Below are positions 42,735 to 51,014 of a stretch of DNA of 64,000 bases, piece by piece. Position numbers and translations under genes: made by a program. Source of the DNA: Agrococcus sp. SGAir0287 (lineage in GTDB: Bacteria; Actinomycetota; Actinomycetes; Actinomycetales; Microbacteriaceae); contig NZ_CP027942.1 in assembly GCF_005484985.1 (NCBI RefSeq), positions 186,001 to 250,000 of the forward strand. The letters run 5' to 3'. How positions within the stretch are numbered: the stretch's first letter is position 1; each line of letters starts with the position of its first letter. The notes under the pieces are model-generated. The model made no database searches. It was not told where the DNA came from and saw only the letters and a list, made by a program, of their open reading frames with translations.

Positions 42735-42919
42735 TAGCCTCGTGCGCATGCATGACTCGCTCGCGATGCCCATCGGGTGGATGGAGGTCGTCGGCGGCGC
42801 ACCCGCCGACCTCGGGTAGGCGCGCGTCGCCGCGTGCGGCGACCCGCGCGCGAGCCTCCCGCTCGCGCATCCACCCATCCACGGTCCGCGACCGCGGACC
42901 CTCCTCGAACAGGATCGTC
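42735..42919 (+). promoter_or_regulatory. leader region of the FBP gene with uORF and hairpins
   Basis: -10-like TAGCCT (42735-42740), then 7 nt, then the ATG of a 23-codon ORF (42748-42819). After its stop come three hairpins: GTCGCC/GGCGAC (42826-42843), GCGCGAG/CTCGCGC (42848-42868) and GGTCCGC/GCGGACC (42883-42900). The FBP ATG is at 42920. Leaderless peptide plus successive hairpins is the layout of translation-dependent attenuation. Confidence 0.45.
42748..42819 (+). CDS. 23-aa leaderless leader peptide
   Basis: ATG 42748 lies 7 nt after the -10-like TAGCCT, matching other leaderless genes here. The peptide reads MHDSLAMPIGWMEVVGG then APADLG. Composition is unlike the Arg-rich shadow frames common in this DNA. 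It may be a sensor of ribosome function for the downstream EF-G-binding protein, or simply a chance frame at the start of the message. Confidence 0.35.
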   Translation: MHDSLAMPIGWMEVVGGAPADLG

Positions 42920-43405
42920 ATGCAGCCCATCGACGGCGCGCTCGTGCGCGCCTCCTTCGTCAACGTCTCCAAGAAGGAGCGGACGAGCATCCCCCTGCCG
43001 GACCTCGACCTCGACTGGTCGCGCCTCGAGTACCTCGGCTGGCGCGACGCCCGTCGACCCCGCGTCGGCTTCGTGATCGCCCAGGTCGACGGCGAGCACC
43101 TCGGCGTCGCCCTCCAGCGCACGGAGGCCGCCACGCGCGTGCGGCCGCAGTGCTCGTGGTGCGAGGACGTCACCCTGCCGAACGACGTCGTGTCGTTCAA
43201 CGCGCGCCGGGCAGGCGCGGCGGGCCGGAAGGGCGACTCGATGTCGACGCTCGTCTGCGCCGCGTTCGAGTGCAGCGTCAACGTGCGCACGCTGCCGACC
43301 GCCCGCTCCGTCGGCTTCGACGTGGAGGCGGCGATGGAGCGTCGGATCGCCGCGCTCGCCGAGCACGTGCAGGGCTTCGTGCGCGCCGTGCGCGACGGCG
43401 CCTGA
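42920..43405 (+). CDS. FBP-domain (FusB-like zinc-finger) protein
   Basis: 161 aa. It matches the FBP C-terminal treble-clef zinc-finger family, related to FusB-type EF-G-binding proteins: RASFVNVSKKERTSIPLPD at the N-terminus, RRPRVGFVIAQVDGEHLGVAL, the zinc cysteines in CSWCEDV and CAAFECSVNVR, and a C-terminal helix LAEHVQGFVRAV. FusB proteins release EF-G from stalled ribosomes and give fusidic acid tolerance; actinobacterial homologues are thought to interact with EF-G too. ATG 42920 with a weak RBS AGGATC. Confidence 0.85.
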   Translation: MQPIDGALVRASFVNVSKKERTSIPLPDLDLDWSRLEYLGWRDARRPRVGFVIAQVDGEHLGVALQRTEAATRVRPQCSWCEDVTLPNDVVSFNARRAGAAGRKGDSMSTLVCAAFECSVNVRTLPTARSVGFDVEAAMERRIAALAEHVQGFVRAVRDGA

Positions 43406-43450
43406 GCGATGCGCGATCCCGGGTCCTGCGTCCCGGGCCCCGCGCATCGC
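43406..43450 (+). terminator. terminator hairpin of the FBP gene
   Basis: Starting right after the stop codon, GCGATGCGCG (43406-43415) pairs with CGCGCATCGC (43441-43450), with an inner CCCGGG/CCCGGG pair and an 8-nt loop. It overlaps by 2 nt the long palindrome at 43449-43503, so the two structures may compete. Confidence 0.65.
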
Positions 43451-43503
43451 AGGCGATCCCGGCTCACGAGGGCGATGCTCCCTCGTGGGCCGGGATCGCC
43501 TGC
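43449..43503. repeat. solo copy of the long palindromic repeat
   Basis: Arms GCAGGCGATCCCGGC and GCCGGGATCGCCTGC are exact complements, with an inner stem ACGAGGG/CCCTCGT (a TC/GG mismatch in between) and loop CGATGCT. The same pattern, including the loop GATGCTCCCTC, forms the four-unit array at 48745-49077. Confidence 0.85.
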
Positions 43504-43546
43504 GGAACGCGAGCGCCGACGCGCAGGTCGCCGCGCGAGCGCGGGC

Positions 43547-44290
43547 CTACGCCCCGGCGCCGACGTCGAACCGCGGCTGCTGGTCGAGCAGCCACGACAC
43601 GTCGCCGGCGACCTCGCGCGGCGCCGCGTCGCGCGAGAGCACGATGGCGGGGCCGGGTGCGGCGAGCGACACCGCGGTGCCGCCGATCGCTGCGGCATCG
43701 CCGGCGACCGACAGCCATGTGCCCTCGCGCAGGCCGAGCACCGTCGCGTCGTTCTCCTCGAGGAACTCGGCGAGCCGCTGCTCGCGCGTCTCGCCCTGGT
43801 GCGTCGAGGTCGGGTCGGCGTCGAGGTAGTGCGGGTTCAGCTGCAGCGGCACGAGGCCGAGCGCCTCGAAGCCGTCGGGCTCGACGATCGGCATGTCGTT
43901 CGTCGTGCGGATGCTGGCGCCCGCGACGTTCGTGCCCGCGCTCGCGCCCATGTACGGCATGCCGGCGCGCACGCGCTCGACGAGCGGGGCGACGAGCCCC
44001 AGGCGCTGCAGCGTGCGCAGCAGTCGGAACGTGTTGCCGCCACCGACGAACACGGCCTCGGCATCCGCGATCGCCGCCACGGGATCCGCGGCGCGATGCA
44101 GGCCGCGAACCGCGACGCCGCGCGGTGCGAGGGCGCCCGCGACCTTCGCCTCGTAGGCGTCGTGGTCGGCGAGCGCGTACGGCACGAACGTCAGCGCCGC
44201 GCCGCCGAGGTGCTCGAGCACGACGTCCATCGCGTGCTCGAGATAGCCCGAGCCGTGGTTCGTGGAGTTGGACAGCAGCAGCAGTCGCAT
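43547..44290 (-). CDS. pepE: dipeptidase E (peptidase family S51)
   Basis: 247 aa. Class-I-glutamine-amidotransferase-like fold with the S51 nucleophile in MGASAGTNVAG, the substrate loop AVFVGGGNTFRLLRTL and the conserved QLNPHYLDADPTSTHQGETREQRLAEFLEE with the catalytic His. It hydrolyses Asp-X dipeptides in the cytoplasm. Second gene after the IclR regulator, 23 bp apart, so probably cotranscribed and linked to peptide transport by the divergent OPT gene. ATG 44290 has GAGAGGC upstream. Confidence 0.92.
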   Translation of the reverse strand: MRLLLLSNSTNHGSGYLEHAMDVVLEHLGGAALTFVPYALADHDAYEAKVAGALAPRGVAVRGLHRAADPVAAIADAEAVFVGGGNTFRLLRTLQRLGLVAPLVERVRAGMPYMGASAGTNVAGASIRTTNDMPIVEPDGFEALGLVPLQLNPHYLDADPTSTHQGETREQRLAEFLEENDATVLGLREGTWLSVAGDAAAIGGTAVSLAAPGPAIVLSRDAAPREVAGDVSWLLDQQPRFDVGAGA

Positions 44291-44313
44291 GGACGCCTCT
44301 CGATCGGGATGCA

Positions 44314-45144
44314 TCAGGTCGTCGCCACGCGCGAGCGCCCGCGCCGCCAGTCGCGCTGCGCGGGCGGAGGCTGGCGGTTGGAGAGCAGGTTCGCGAGCGT
44401 CGCCGCCGCGTCCTGCAGCGCGCCGACGTGCTCGTCGAGCTCGTCGGGGAAGTCGAGCACCTTCGGCTCGACGAGCGACATGGATCCGACGGGCGTCGTG
44501 CCGATGCGCACGGGCACGGCGATCGCGCGCGTCGTCGCGTCGTACTCGCCCTCGGAGCGGGCCCATCCCTGCCGCACGGCCTCGTCGAAGCGCCGCTCGA
44601 GCTCGACCTCGTCGACGGCCGTGAGCTCGGTGAAGCGCGAGAACGGACGGCCCGTGAGCATGTTGCGGCGCACGAGCGGGTCGAGGAAGGCGAAGTAGGC
44701 CCGGGACGTGGCACCTGCGTGCGCGGGGTAGAGGTCGCCGACGAGCGGATGCGAGCGCACCGGGCCCTGCTCGCCGTCGATCGCGGCGATGCAGCGCACG
44801 TGGAAGCCGTCGGGCACGGTGAAGGATGCCGTGCGGCCCGTGGCGCGCGCCAGGCCGTCGAGCACGGTCTCGGCGAGTCGGGCGAGCCCGCCCGAGCGCT
44901 CCCACAGCGCGGCCATGTGCCACATGGCGGGCCCGAGGCTGTAGCGCCGCGTCGTCGGATCGGCGACGAGGAACCCGCGGGCGGCGAGCGCGGCGAGCAG
45001 CCGCTGACTCGTGGAGCGCGGCAGCCCGAGGTGGTCGGCGAGCTCGGACACGCCCCAGTCGCGCCGCGTGGCGCTGTACGAGAGCAGCACCTCGAGCGCG
45101 CGGTCGACCGTCTGCAGCGGTGATGCGTCGTGCCCTCGTGTCAT
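44314..45144 (-). CDS. IclR-family transcriptional regulator
   Basis: 276 aa. N-terminal winged helix (LQTVDRALEVLLSYSATRRDWGVSELADHLGLPRSTSQRLLAALAARGFLV) and IclR effector domain (ALWERSGGLARLAETVLDGLARATGRTASFTV, AHAGATSRAYFAFL, YDATTRAIAVPVRIGTTPVGSMSL). Divergent from the OPT operon with a nested palindrome between them (45199-45223). It likely senses the substrate or product of the OPT/AroM/DUF1177 pathway. ATG 45144 has RBS GGAGGGCC. Confidence 0.92.
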   Translation of the reverse strand: MTRGHDASPLQTVDRALEVLLSYSATRRDWGVSELADHLGLPRSTSQRLLAALAARGFLVADPTTRRYSLGPAMWHMAALWERSGGLARLAETVLDGLARATGRTASFTVPDGFHVRCIAAIDGEQGPVRSHPLVGDLYPAHAGATSRAYFAFLDPLVRRNMLTGRPFSRFTELTAVDEVELERRFDEAVRQGWARSEGEYDATTRAIAVPVRIGTTPVGSMSLVEPKVLDFPDELDEHVGALQDAAATLANLLSNRQPPPAQRDWRRGRSRVATT

Positions 45145-45198
45145 CGGCCCTCCTCGACGACGGCCACGATAGCGACGAAGCGCCCGTAATGTGACTGT

Positions 45199-45223
45199 AA
45201 CTCCCACATAGTGGGATGGAGTT
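45199..45223. promoter_or_regulatory. nested palindrome, putative IclR operator
   Basis: TCCCAC, ATA, GTGGGA (45202-45216) is a perfect inner palindrome, and AACTCC (45199-45204) with GGAGTT (45218-45223) forms an outer one. It lies between the divergent IclR and OPT genes, 55 and 72 bp from their starts. Confidence 0.6.
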
Positions 45224-45294
45224 GCAGGTCCGCGCGACCCGGGCGCATGGTGCCAGGACGGGGACGCGTTCGAAGCCCCTGCGAAGGACCCACC

Positions 45295-46938
45295 ATGACT
45301 GCACCCGACGACACCCGCACCGAGGTCGCCGCCGACGAGCGCCACCCCCGCGCGTTCGCGCCCGGCACGGCCGTCATCATCCTGCTCGTGAGCGTGCTGG
45401 GCGCCGTGATCGGCATCCACATGATCACGACGCTCGGCGTCTCGCCGAACACGAGCGTCATCGGGGCGGTCATCGCGATGCTCATCGGACGCATCGGCTT
45501 CGCTGGCCTCCACCGCATGCGCGACGTCAATCGCCAGAACCTCGTGCAGTCGTCGATCTCCGGTGCGACGTTCGCGGCGGCGAACTCGCTGCTCACGCCG
45601 ATGGCCATCCCGTTCCTCTTCGGGCGCCCCGACCTCGTGTGGCCCATGCTGCTCGGCGCGAGCCTCGGGCTCGTCATCGACGTGTTCGTGCTCTACCGCG
45701 CGTACGGCTCGAGCATGCTGCCCGCGAGCGCGGCGTGGCCGCCCGGCGTCGCCGCCGCCGAGACCATCCGCGCCGGCGACCGCGGCGGGAGGCACGCGCT
45801 GCTGCTCGCGAGCGGCGGCGTCGTCGGATTCGTCGCGTCGCTCCTCGGCCTGCCCATGTCGGCCGCCGGCATCGCCATGATCGGCAACGTCTGGGCGCTC
45901 GTGATGTTCGCGCTCGGCCTGCTCGCCGCGCAGTACGCGCCCGACGTGCTCGGCGTGACGCTCGGCTCGCTCTACGTGCCGCACGGCGTCATGGTCGGCG
46001 CGGCGATCGTGGCCCTCGGGCAGATCGTCGTCATCCTCGCCGGCAAGACCACGAGGCGGCAGCGCGAGCGCATCGAGGCGGAGCGCGAGGCGGCGAGCCT
46101 CGACCCCTCGCTCGCACCCACCGTCACCGACCGGGTGCTGCGCCGCACCCTCACGTCGGGCTTCGGCCTCTTCTTCCTCGGCGGCATCGTGCTCGCGGTC
46201 GTCGGCGGGGTCTGGGCGGAGCTGCCGTGGTGGGGCGTGCTCGGCTTCGCGCTCTTCGCCGCCGTCGCTGCGCTCGTCCACGAGCTCATCGTGGGCCTCG
46301 CCGCGATGCACGCCGGCTGGTTCCCGGCCTTCGCGGTCACGCTCATCTTCCTCATCCTCGGCCTGCTGCTGCAGCTGCCGGCGATCCCGCTCGCGCTGCT
46401 CGTCGGCTACTGCGCCTCGACGGGCCCCGCGTTCGCGGACATGGGCTACGACTTCAAGGCCGGCTGGATCCTGCGGCGCGAACGCCGCCCGTACACGGCC
46501 TTCGAGCTCGACGGCCGGCGCGAGCAGCTCAAGGCCTCGATCCTCGGCTTCGTCGTCGCCATCGGCATCGTCGCGCTCGTGTGGCCGTCGCTGTTCGACG
46601 ACGGCAGGCTGCCGCCCACGTCCCTCGTCTACGCCGAGACGATCCAGGCCGGCCTCACGGATCCCGCGACGCTCGTGAACATCCTCATCTGGGCGATCCC
46701 CGGCGCGCTCGTGCAGCTCATCGGCGGTCCGCGGCGTCAGATGGGCGTGCTGCTCGCGACGGGCCTGCTCGTCGCGACGCCCAACGCGGGCTGGCTCGTG
46801 CTCGGCGCGCTCGTCGTGCGCGTCGCCTGGCGCCGCTACCGCGGCGAGCGAGGCGAGCAGGAGACGGCGCTCGTGGGCGCCGGCCTCATCGCCGGCGACT
46901 CCGTCAACGCGGTCGGCTCGATCCTGTGGAAGTCGTGA
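45295..46938 (+). CDS. OPT-family oligopeptide transporter
   Basis: 547 aa with about 13 to 14 membrane helices. Features of the OPT family: GVSPNTSVIGAVIAMLIGRIGF, NRQNLVQSSISGATFAAANSLLTPMAIPFLFGRPDLVW, PPGVAAAETIRAG and CASTGPAFADMGYDFKAGWIL. OPT proteins import oligopeptides or metal chelates with protons. First gene of a set with AroM and DUF1177 genes; its stop overlaps the AroM start. ATG 45295 with RBS GAAGGACC. The substrate is probably a small peptide or modified amino acid, given the PepE gene across the regulator. Confidence 0.85.
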   Translation: MTAPDDTRTEVAADERHPRAFAPGTAVIILLVSVLGAVIGIHMITTLGVSPNTSVIGAVIAMLIGRIGFAGLHRMRDVNRQNLVQSSISGATFAAANSLLTPMAIPFLFGRPDLVWPMLLGASLGLVIDVFVLYRAYGSSMLPASAAWPPGVAAAETIRAGDRGGRHALLLASGGVVGFVASLLGLPMSAAGIAMIGNVWALVMFALGLLAAQYAPDVLGVTLGSLYVPHGVMVGAAIVALGQIVVILAGKTTRRQRERIEAEREAASLDPSLAPTVTDRVLRRTLTSGFGLFFLGGIVLAVVGGVWAELPWWGVLGFALFAAVAALVHELIVGLAAMHAGWFPAFAVTLIFLILGLLLQLPAIPLALLVGYCASTGPAFADMGYDFKAGWILRRERRPYTAFELDGRREQLKASILGFVVAIGIVALVWPSLFDDGRLPPTSLVYAETIQAGLTDPATLVNILIWAIPGALVQLIGGPRRQMGVLLATGLLVATPNAGWLVLGALVVRVAWRRYRGERGEQETALVGAGLIAGDSVNAVGSILWKS

Positions 46939-47627
46939 TGGGCATGCGGCTCGGGGTCGTCACGATCGGCCAGACGCCCCGCATCGACCTGACGCCGGAG
47001 CTCGAGGCGCTGCTGCCGGGCGTGCAGCTCGTCGAGCGCGGCGTGCTCGACGGCTGCGACGCCGCCACGATCGCGTCGTTCGCGCCGCAGGCGGGCGACC
47101 ACACGCTCACGACGCGGCTGGCCGACGGCGGCTCGGCGATCATCGGCGAGGCAGCCGTCATGCGGCGGCTGCCCGACGTGCTGCGCGGCGTCGCGGGGGA
47201 GACGGATGCGGTGCTCCTGGCATGCACGGGGCCGTTCCCGGCGATCGCGCTCGACGTGCCGCTCTTCGTGCCCGACCGCATCATCGCGCACGCGCTCGCG
47301 GCGGTCGCGCCCATCGGCCGCCCCGTCGGCATCGTCGCGCCGCTCGAGGCGCAGCGGGCGGACACCACCGCGAAGTTCGCCCGCGTGCTCGGCGACGACG
47401 TGCCCGTGCACGTGGCCATCGCGTCGCCCTACACGGACGACGAGGCGACGCTGCGCACCGCCGCGGCAGAGCTCGCTGCCGCTGGCGCCCGCGTCGTCGC
47501 GCTGGACTGCTTCGGCTACACCGCCGCCATGCGCGACGCCGTGGCCGATGAGACGGGGCTGCCCGTCGTCGTCGCACGATCCGTCGCCGCGCGGCTCGCT
47601 GCCGAGGCGCTCGGCGTCACTGCATGA
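46938..47627 (+). CDS. AroM family protein
   Basis: 229 aa. Typical start MRLGVVTIGQTPRIDLTPELEALLPG and then DAVLLACTGPFPAI, GIVAPLEAQ and ARVVALDCFGYTAAMRDAVADETGLPVVVARSVAARLAAE, resembling the Asp/Glu racemase-like fold with Cys in ACTGPF and LDCFGY. E. coli AroM is named only from its operon with aroL; its function is not known. Here the racemase-like signature and its placement after an OPT transporter suggest amino-acid or hydantoin-like racemisation (inference). GTG 46935 is an alternative start. Confidence 0.88.
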   Translation: MGMRLGVVTIGQTPRIDLTPELEALLPGVQLVERGVLDGCDAATIASFAPQAGDHTLTTRLADGGSAIIGEAAVMRRLPDVLRGVAGETDAVLLACTGPFPAIALDVPLFVPDRIIAHALAAVAPIGRPVGIVAPLEAQRADTTAKFARVLGDDVPVHVAIASPYTDDEATLRTAAAELAAAGARVVALDCFGYTAAMRDAVADETGLPVVVARSVAARLAAEALGVTA

Positions 47628-47675
47628 CCGTCGCGTGCGGCTGAGCGCGCGCCCGCCCCATCCACCCATCCATCT

Positions 47676-47700
47676 GGGATGCGACGACCGAGCGCATCCC
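47676..47700 (+). terminator. intercistronic hairpin before DUF1177 gene
   Basis: GGGATGCG, 9 nt, CGCATCCC forms a perfect 8-bp stem between the AroM and DUF1177 genes; it may reduce or stabilise downstream message. Confidence 0.4.
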
Positions 47701-47742
47701 ATCCCGTCGCGCCCGCGACCCACCACGAGGAGCCATCCACCG

Positions 47743-48678
47743 ATGTCCTGGAGCCATCTCATCGCCGCCTACGACCTGCTCGACGACCCCGCCGTGCGCG
47801 GGGCGACGGTCGCGGCGCACCTGCGCGCCATCGATCCGGGCGTCGACGTCGAGGTCGACGTCGTCGCGGGCGACGGTGGCGAGACGGACTTCGTGCGCGT
47901 GCGCATCCCCGGCACCGACGGCACGGCGCGAGGAGGCGCGGCGCCCACGCTCGGCATCCTCGGACGCCTCGGCGGCCTCGGCGCGCGGCCCGAGCAGATC
48001 GGCTTCGTGAGCGACGGCGACGGTGCGCTCGCAGCCGTGACGATCGCGGCGAAGCTGCTCGACATGGCGCGACGTGGCGAGCGCCTGCCCGGCGACGTGA
48101 TCGTCGCGACGCACATCGACCCCGACGCCCCCACCCAGCCGCACGATCCCGTGCCGTTCATGGGCTCGGTCGTCGCGCAGCAGACGAGCAACGCGCACGA
48201 GGTGACCGACGAGATGGACGCGATCCTCTCGATCGACACCACGAAGGGCAACCGCATCTGCAACGCGAAGGGCATCGCCATCACGCCGACGATCGTCGAC
48301 GGCTGGATCCTGCGGGTGTCGGAGTCGCTGCTCGACGTGGTGAGCCGATCGACGGGCCGGTCGCCCGTCGTGATGCCGATCACGATGCAGGACATCACGC
48401 CGTACGGCAACGGCGTCTACCACGTGAACTCGCTCGTGCAGCCGGCGACTGCGACGGCGGCACCCGTCGTGGGCGTGGCGATCGTGGCGGAGACCGCCGT
48501 GCCCGGATCGGCGACCGGCGCGACCGACCTGCACGACGTCGAGCAGGCCGTGCGCTTCGCGATCGAGGTCGCGAAGGACCACGGCCGCGGCATCGCGCGC
48601 TTCCACGACCCGGAGCAGCTCGCGCTGCTGCAGGAGCAGTACGGGTCGATGGCCCACCTGCGGGTGCTGCGCGACTGA
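47743..48678 (+). CDS. DUF1177 family protein
   Basis: 311 aa, the usual length. Family hallmarks: VATHIDPDAPTQPHDPVPFMGSVV, EVTDEMDAILSIDTTKGNRICNAKGIAITPTIVDGWILRVSESLLDV, MPITMQDITPYGNGVYHVNSLVQPATATAAPVVGVAIV and VEQAVRFAIEVAKDHG. Conserved His, Asp and Glu residues suggest a metal-dependent hydrolase-like enzyme, but the biochemical role is not established. Placement with OPT and AroM genes suggests a step in use of the imported compound. ATG 47743 has RBS GAGGAGCC. Confidence 0.9.
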   Translation: MSWSHLIAAYDLLDDPAVRGATVAAHLRAIDPGVDVEVDVVAGDGGETDFVRVRIPGTDGTARGGAAPTLGILGRLGGLGARPEQIGFVSDGDGALAAVTIAAKLLDMARRGERLPGDVIVATHIDPDAPTQPHDPVPFMGSVVAQQTSNAHEVTDEMDAILSIDTTKGNRICNAKGIAITPTIVDGWILRVSESLLDVVSRSTGRSPVVMPITMQDITPYGNGVYHVNSLVQPATATAAPVVGVAIVAETAVPGSATGATDLHDVEQAVRFAIEVAKDHGRGIARFHDPEQLALLQEQYGSMAHLRVLRD

Positions 48679-49158
48679 CGCGCGGCGCGCGTCGCCGGCT
48701 CGTCCGCGGTGCGTCTCGCAAGGTCCGCGCCGTTGCCGCGTCCCTTCGCAGGCGATCTCGGCTCGGGAGGGGGATGCTCCCTCGTGAGGTGGGATCACCT
48801 GCGAAACGGAAGTCCCCGGTCGCTGTCACGCGCGTTTCGCAGGCGATCCCGGACCGCGAGGGCGATGCTCCCTCCAGAGCCGAGATCACCTGCGAAACGC
48901 AAGTCCCGGTTGTCGCTGCGCGCGATTCGCAGGCGATCCGGGTGGTGGAGGGGCATCTTCCCTCGACCCACCCGGATCGCCTGCAGAACGGCGGTCAGAG
49001 CGGTTGCCGCGTGCGTTTCGCAGGTGATCTCGGCTCGGGAGGGGGATGCTCCCTCCAGAGGCGGGATCGCCTGCGAGACGGAACGGGGAGCGGTGTCGGC
49101 GCGCGCCGGCGCACGCTCGCCTAGACGCCGAGCGGACGTACTGCGCGGACCGACGGGG
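48679..49158. repeat. four-unit palindromic tandem array, period 90-91 bp
   Basis: Four palindromes start at 48745, 48836, 48926 and 49017 (spacings 91, 90, 91) and each runs about 61 bp. Each begins TTCGCAGG(C/T)GATC, has a centre GATGCTCCCTC or close variant, and ends GATC(A/G)CCTGC(G/A)(A/G)A. About 30-bp linkers also resemble each other (AAGTCCC, GGT.G, GCGCG). The stem is preserved by paired changes: unit 3 has CGGGTGG... matched by CCACCCG. No gene lies in this stretch. A solo copy is at 43449-43503. Confidence 0.85.
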
Positions 49159-50841
49159 TCAGGCCGGCACCGGCTCCGCGGCGATCTGCGCCCTGGTCGG
49201 CGACTGGTTCACGCGCATGATCTCCTCCTGGTACGGCGCGACGACCTCGCGCGAGATGCGCAGGTCGAGCAGCAGGAAGCGGCGCGTGGCGGGATCCTCC
49301 TGCGCCCAGGTGCCGAGGCGCTCGAGGTCGTCCATCGTGCGCACGACGACGCCCTCCGCGCCCACGGCCGTCGCGAGGCTGGCGAAGTCGACCTCGGGGA
49401 TCAGCATCGGCGGCTCGGCGAGGCCCTTGCCTCCGTACAGCGTCGTCTCGGCGGCGTAGGCGGCGTCGTTCCAGACCGTCGCGACGCCGCGGCCGCCCGC
49501 GACGCGCACCGCCGACTCGAGGTCGGCGAGCGCCATGAGACCGCCACCATCGCCGGTCGCGAGCACGATCGTGGCGTCCGGATGCGCGACGGCGGCGCCG
49601 GGCACCGACGGGAACCCGAGCCCGATCGACTGGTACGCGGTGCCGACCATGTGGTGCCGGTCGGGCGCCGCGACGGGCCAGTGCATGTTCGCCCAGCCGA
49701 GGAAGTGGCCGCCGTCGGTCACGACGACGCGGTCCGCGGGCAGCAGCTCGCCGATGCGCGCCGCGGCGGTGCGCGGGTCGAGCCGACCGTCGGCGGCGAT
49801 GCCGTCGCCGCGCTCCTGGCGGCGGGCCGCGACGGCGTCGACCGACGCGCGCCATCCGGCCGCGGGCTCGCCGATCCCGTCGAGCGCCGCGGCGATCGCC
49901 TCGAGCGTCAGGCGGGCGTCCCCGTGGACGAACGTGTCGACGCGCGCGTTCGTCGCCGAGGTCGACACGTCGACCTGCACGACGTGCGCATCCTCGCCGA
50001 ACAGCTCCCCGAAGCGCATCGTGAACTGGTTGAGGGATGCGCCGACGACGAGCGCGACGTCCGCCTCGTGCACGAGCGCCATCGCCGCCTCGGCGCCGAA
50101 GCCGCCCGCGACGCCGAGGTCGTGCTCGTCGCGCGCCACGAGTCCGCGGCCCAGGGCGCTCGCGGTCGTGAGTGCGCCGACCGCATCCGCCACGGCGTCG
50201 ATCGCAGCGCCGGCGCCCGCGAGCCACGCGCCGCGGCCCGCGAGGATCACGGGGCGCTCGGCGCCGGCGAGCAGGTGCGCGACCGCGTCGACCTCGGATG
50301 CCGTCGGCGGCACGCGCGACGGCAGCGCGAGCTCGCGCAGCGAGTGCAGGGGGCCGGCGTCCGCGGCGGCGATGTCGTAGGGGAGCGCCACGACGACGGC
50401 GGTGCGGTGCGCGAGCGCGTGCTCGATGGCGTCGAGGGTCGTGCCTGCAGGGTCGGCGAGGCCGACGACCCAGGTGCGCGCGCCGACGGCGGCGGCGAGC
50501 GCGACCTGGTCGACGTCCCACGGCCGCGCGCCCGTCGTGGGCTCGTCACCGACGACGAGCACGAGCGGTACGCGCGCCTGCACGGCCTCGGCGAGCGGCG
50601 TCAGCGTGTTCGTGAAGCCCGCGCCGTAGGTCGCGGTGGCGACGGCGAGGCGGCCCGACGCGCGCTGGTGCACGTCCGCGGCGACGACGCCGCCCGCCTC
50701 GTGCCGCACGGCGACGAACGTCATGTCGGTGTCGCGCTCGACGGCGTCGAGCAGATAGGCGTTGCCGTTGCCCATGACGCCGAAGACGGTGTCGGCGTGG
50801 GCGGCGAGCGCGTGGGCGACGTGCGCGGAGACGATGGGCAT
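49159..50841 (-). CDS. thiamine-pyrophosphate-dependent enzyme (acetolactate-synthase-like)
   Basis: 560 aa with the three ThDP-family domains: pyrimidine domain with the cofactor-activating Glu in VAVRHEAGGVVAAD (residue about 48), central domain (PVILAGRGAWLAGAG), and PP domain with the metal motif VLATGDGGGLMALADLES ... NDAAYAAETTLYGG. Family members decarboxylate 2-keto acids or ligate the resulting acetaldehyde unit. No FAD-type quinone signature or regulatory subunit nearby, so not a standard IlvB; oxoacid decarboxylase or sulfopyruvate-type activity is possible. Promoter-like TAGCAT at 50965-50970 on the minus strand. Confidence 0.85.
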   Translation of the reverse strand: MPIVSAHVAHALAAHADTVFGVMGNGNAYLLDAVERDTDMTFVAVRHEAGGVVAADVHQRASGRLAVATATYGAGFTNTLTPLAEAVQARVPLVLVVGDEPTTGARPWDVDQVALAAAVGARTWVVGLADPAGTTLDAIEHALAHRTAVVVALPYDIAAADAGPLHSLRELALPSRVPPTASEVDAVAHLLAGAERPVILAGRGAWLAGAGAAIDAVADAVGALTTASALGRGLVARDEHDLGVAGGFGAEAAMALVHEADVALVVGASLNQFTMRFGELFGEDAHVVQVDVSTSATNARVDTFVHGDARLTLEAIAAALDGIGEPAAGWRASVDAVAARRQERGDGIAADGRLDPRTAAARIGELLPADRVVVTDGGHFLGWANMHWPVAAPDRHHMVGTAYQSIGLGFPSVPGAAVAHPDATIVLATGDGGGLMALADLESAVRVAGGRGVATVWNDAAYAAETTLYGGKGLAEPPMLIPEVDFASLATAVGAEGVVVRTMDDLERLGTWAQEDPATRRFLLLDLRISREVVAPYQEEIMRVNQSPTRAQIAAEPVPA

Positions 50842-51014
50842 GGCGGGGCCTCTCGAGAGCAGGGACGGATGGATTCCGTATGTGTCTCGCCGCGCGCCAT
50901 GCGGCGGTGCGGATCAGCGCCCCTTTTCCGAGCGCCGGCTGCCTCGTCGCAGCCTGACGGGAGCATGCTACTCCGCACTCGACTCGTCGCGTCAGGCTCG
51001 ATCGGCATCGAGCG

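Noticed and set aside
42752..42919. N-terminal extension of the FBP protein from ATG 42752
   Set aside because: In frame, but the added 56 residues are Arg/Ser/Pro-rich and span three hairpins; the conserved protein begins at 42920.
48745..49077. Possible CRISPR array
   Set aside because: Units are long palindromes with similar linkers rather than unique spacers, the period is about 90 bp, and there are no cas genes.
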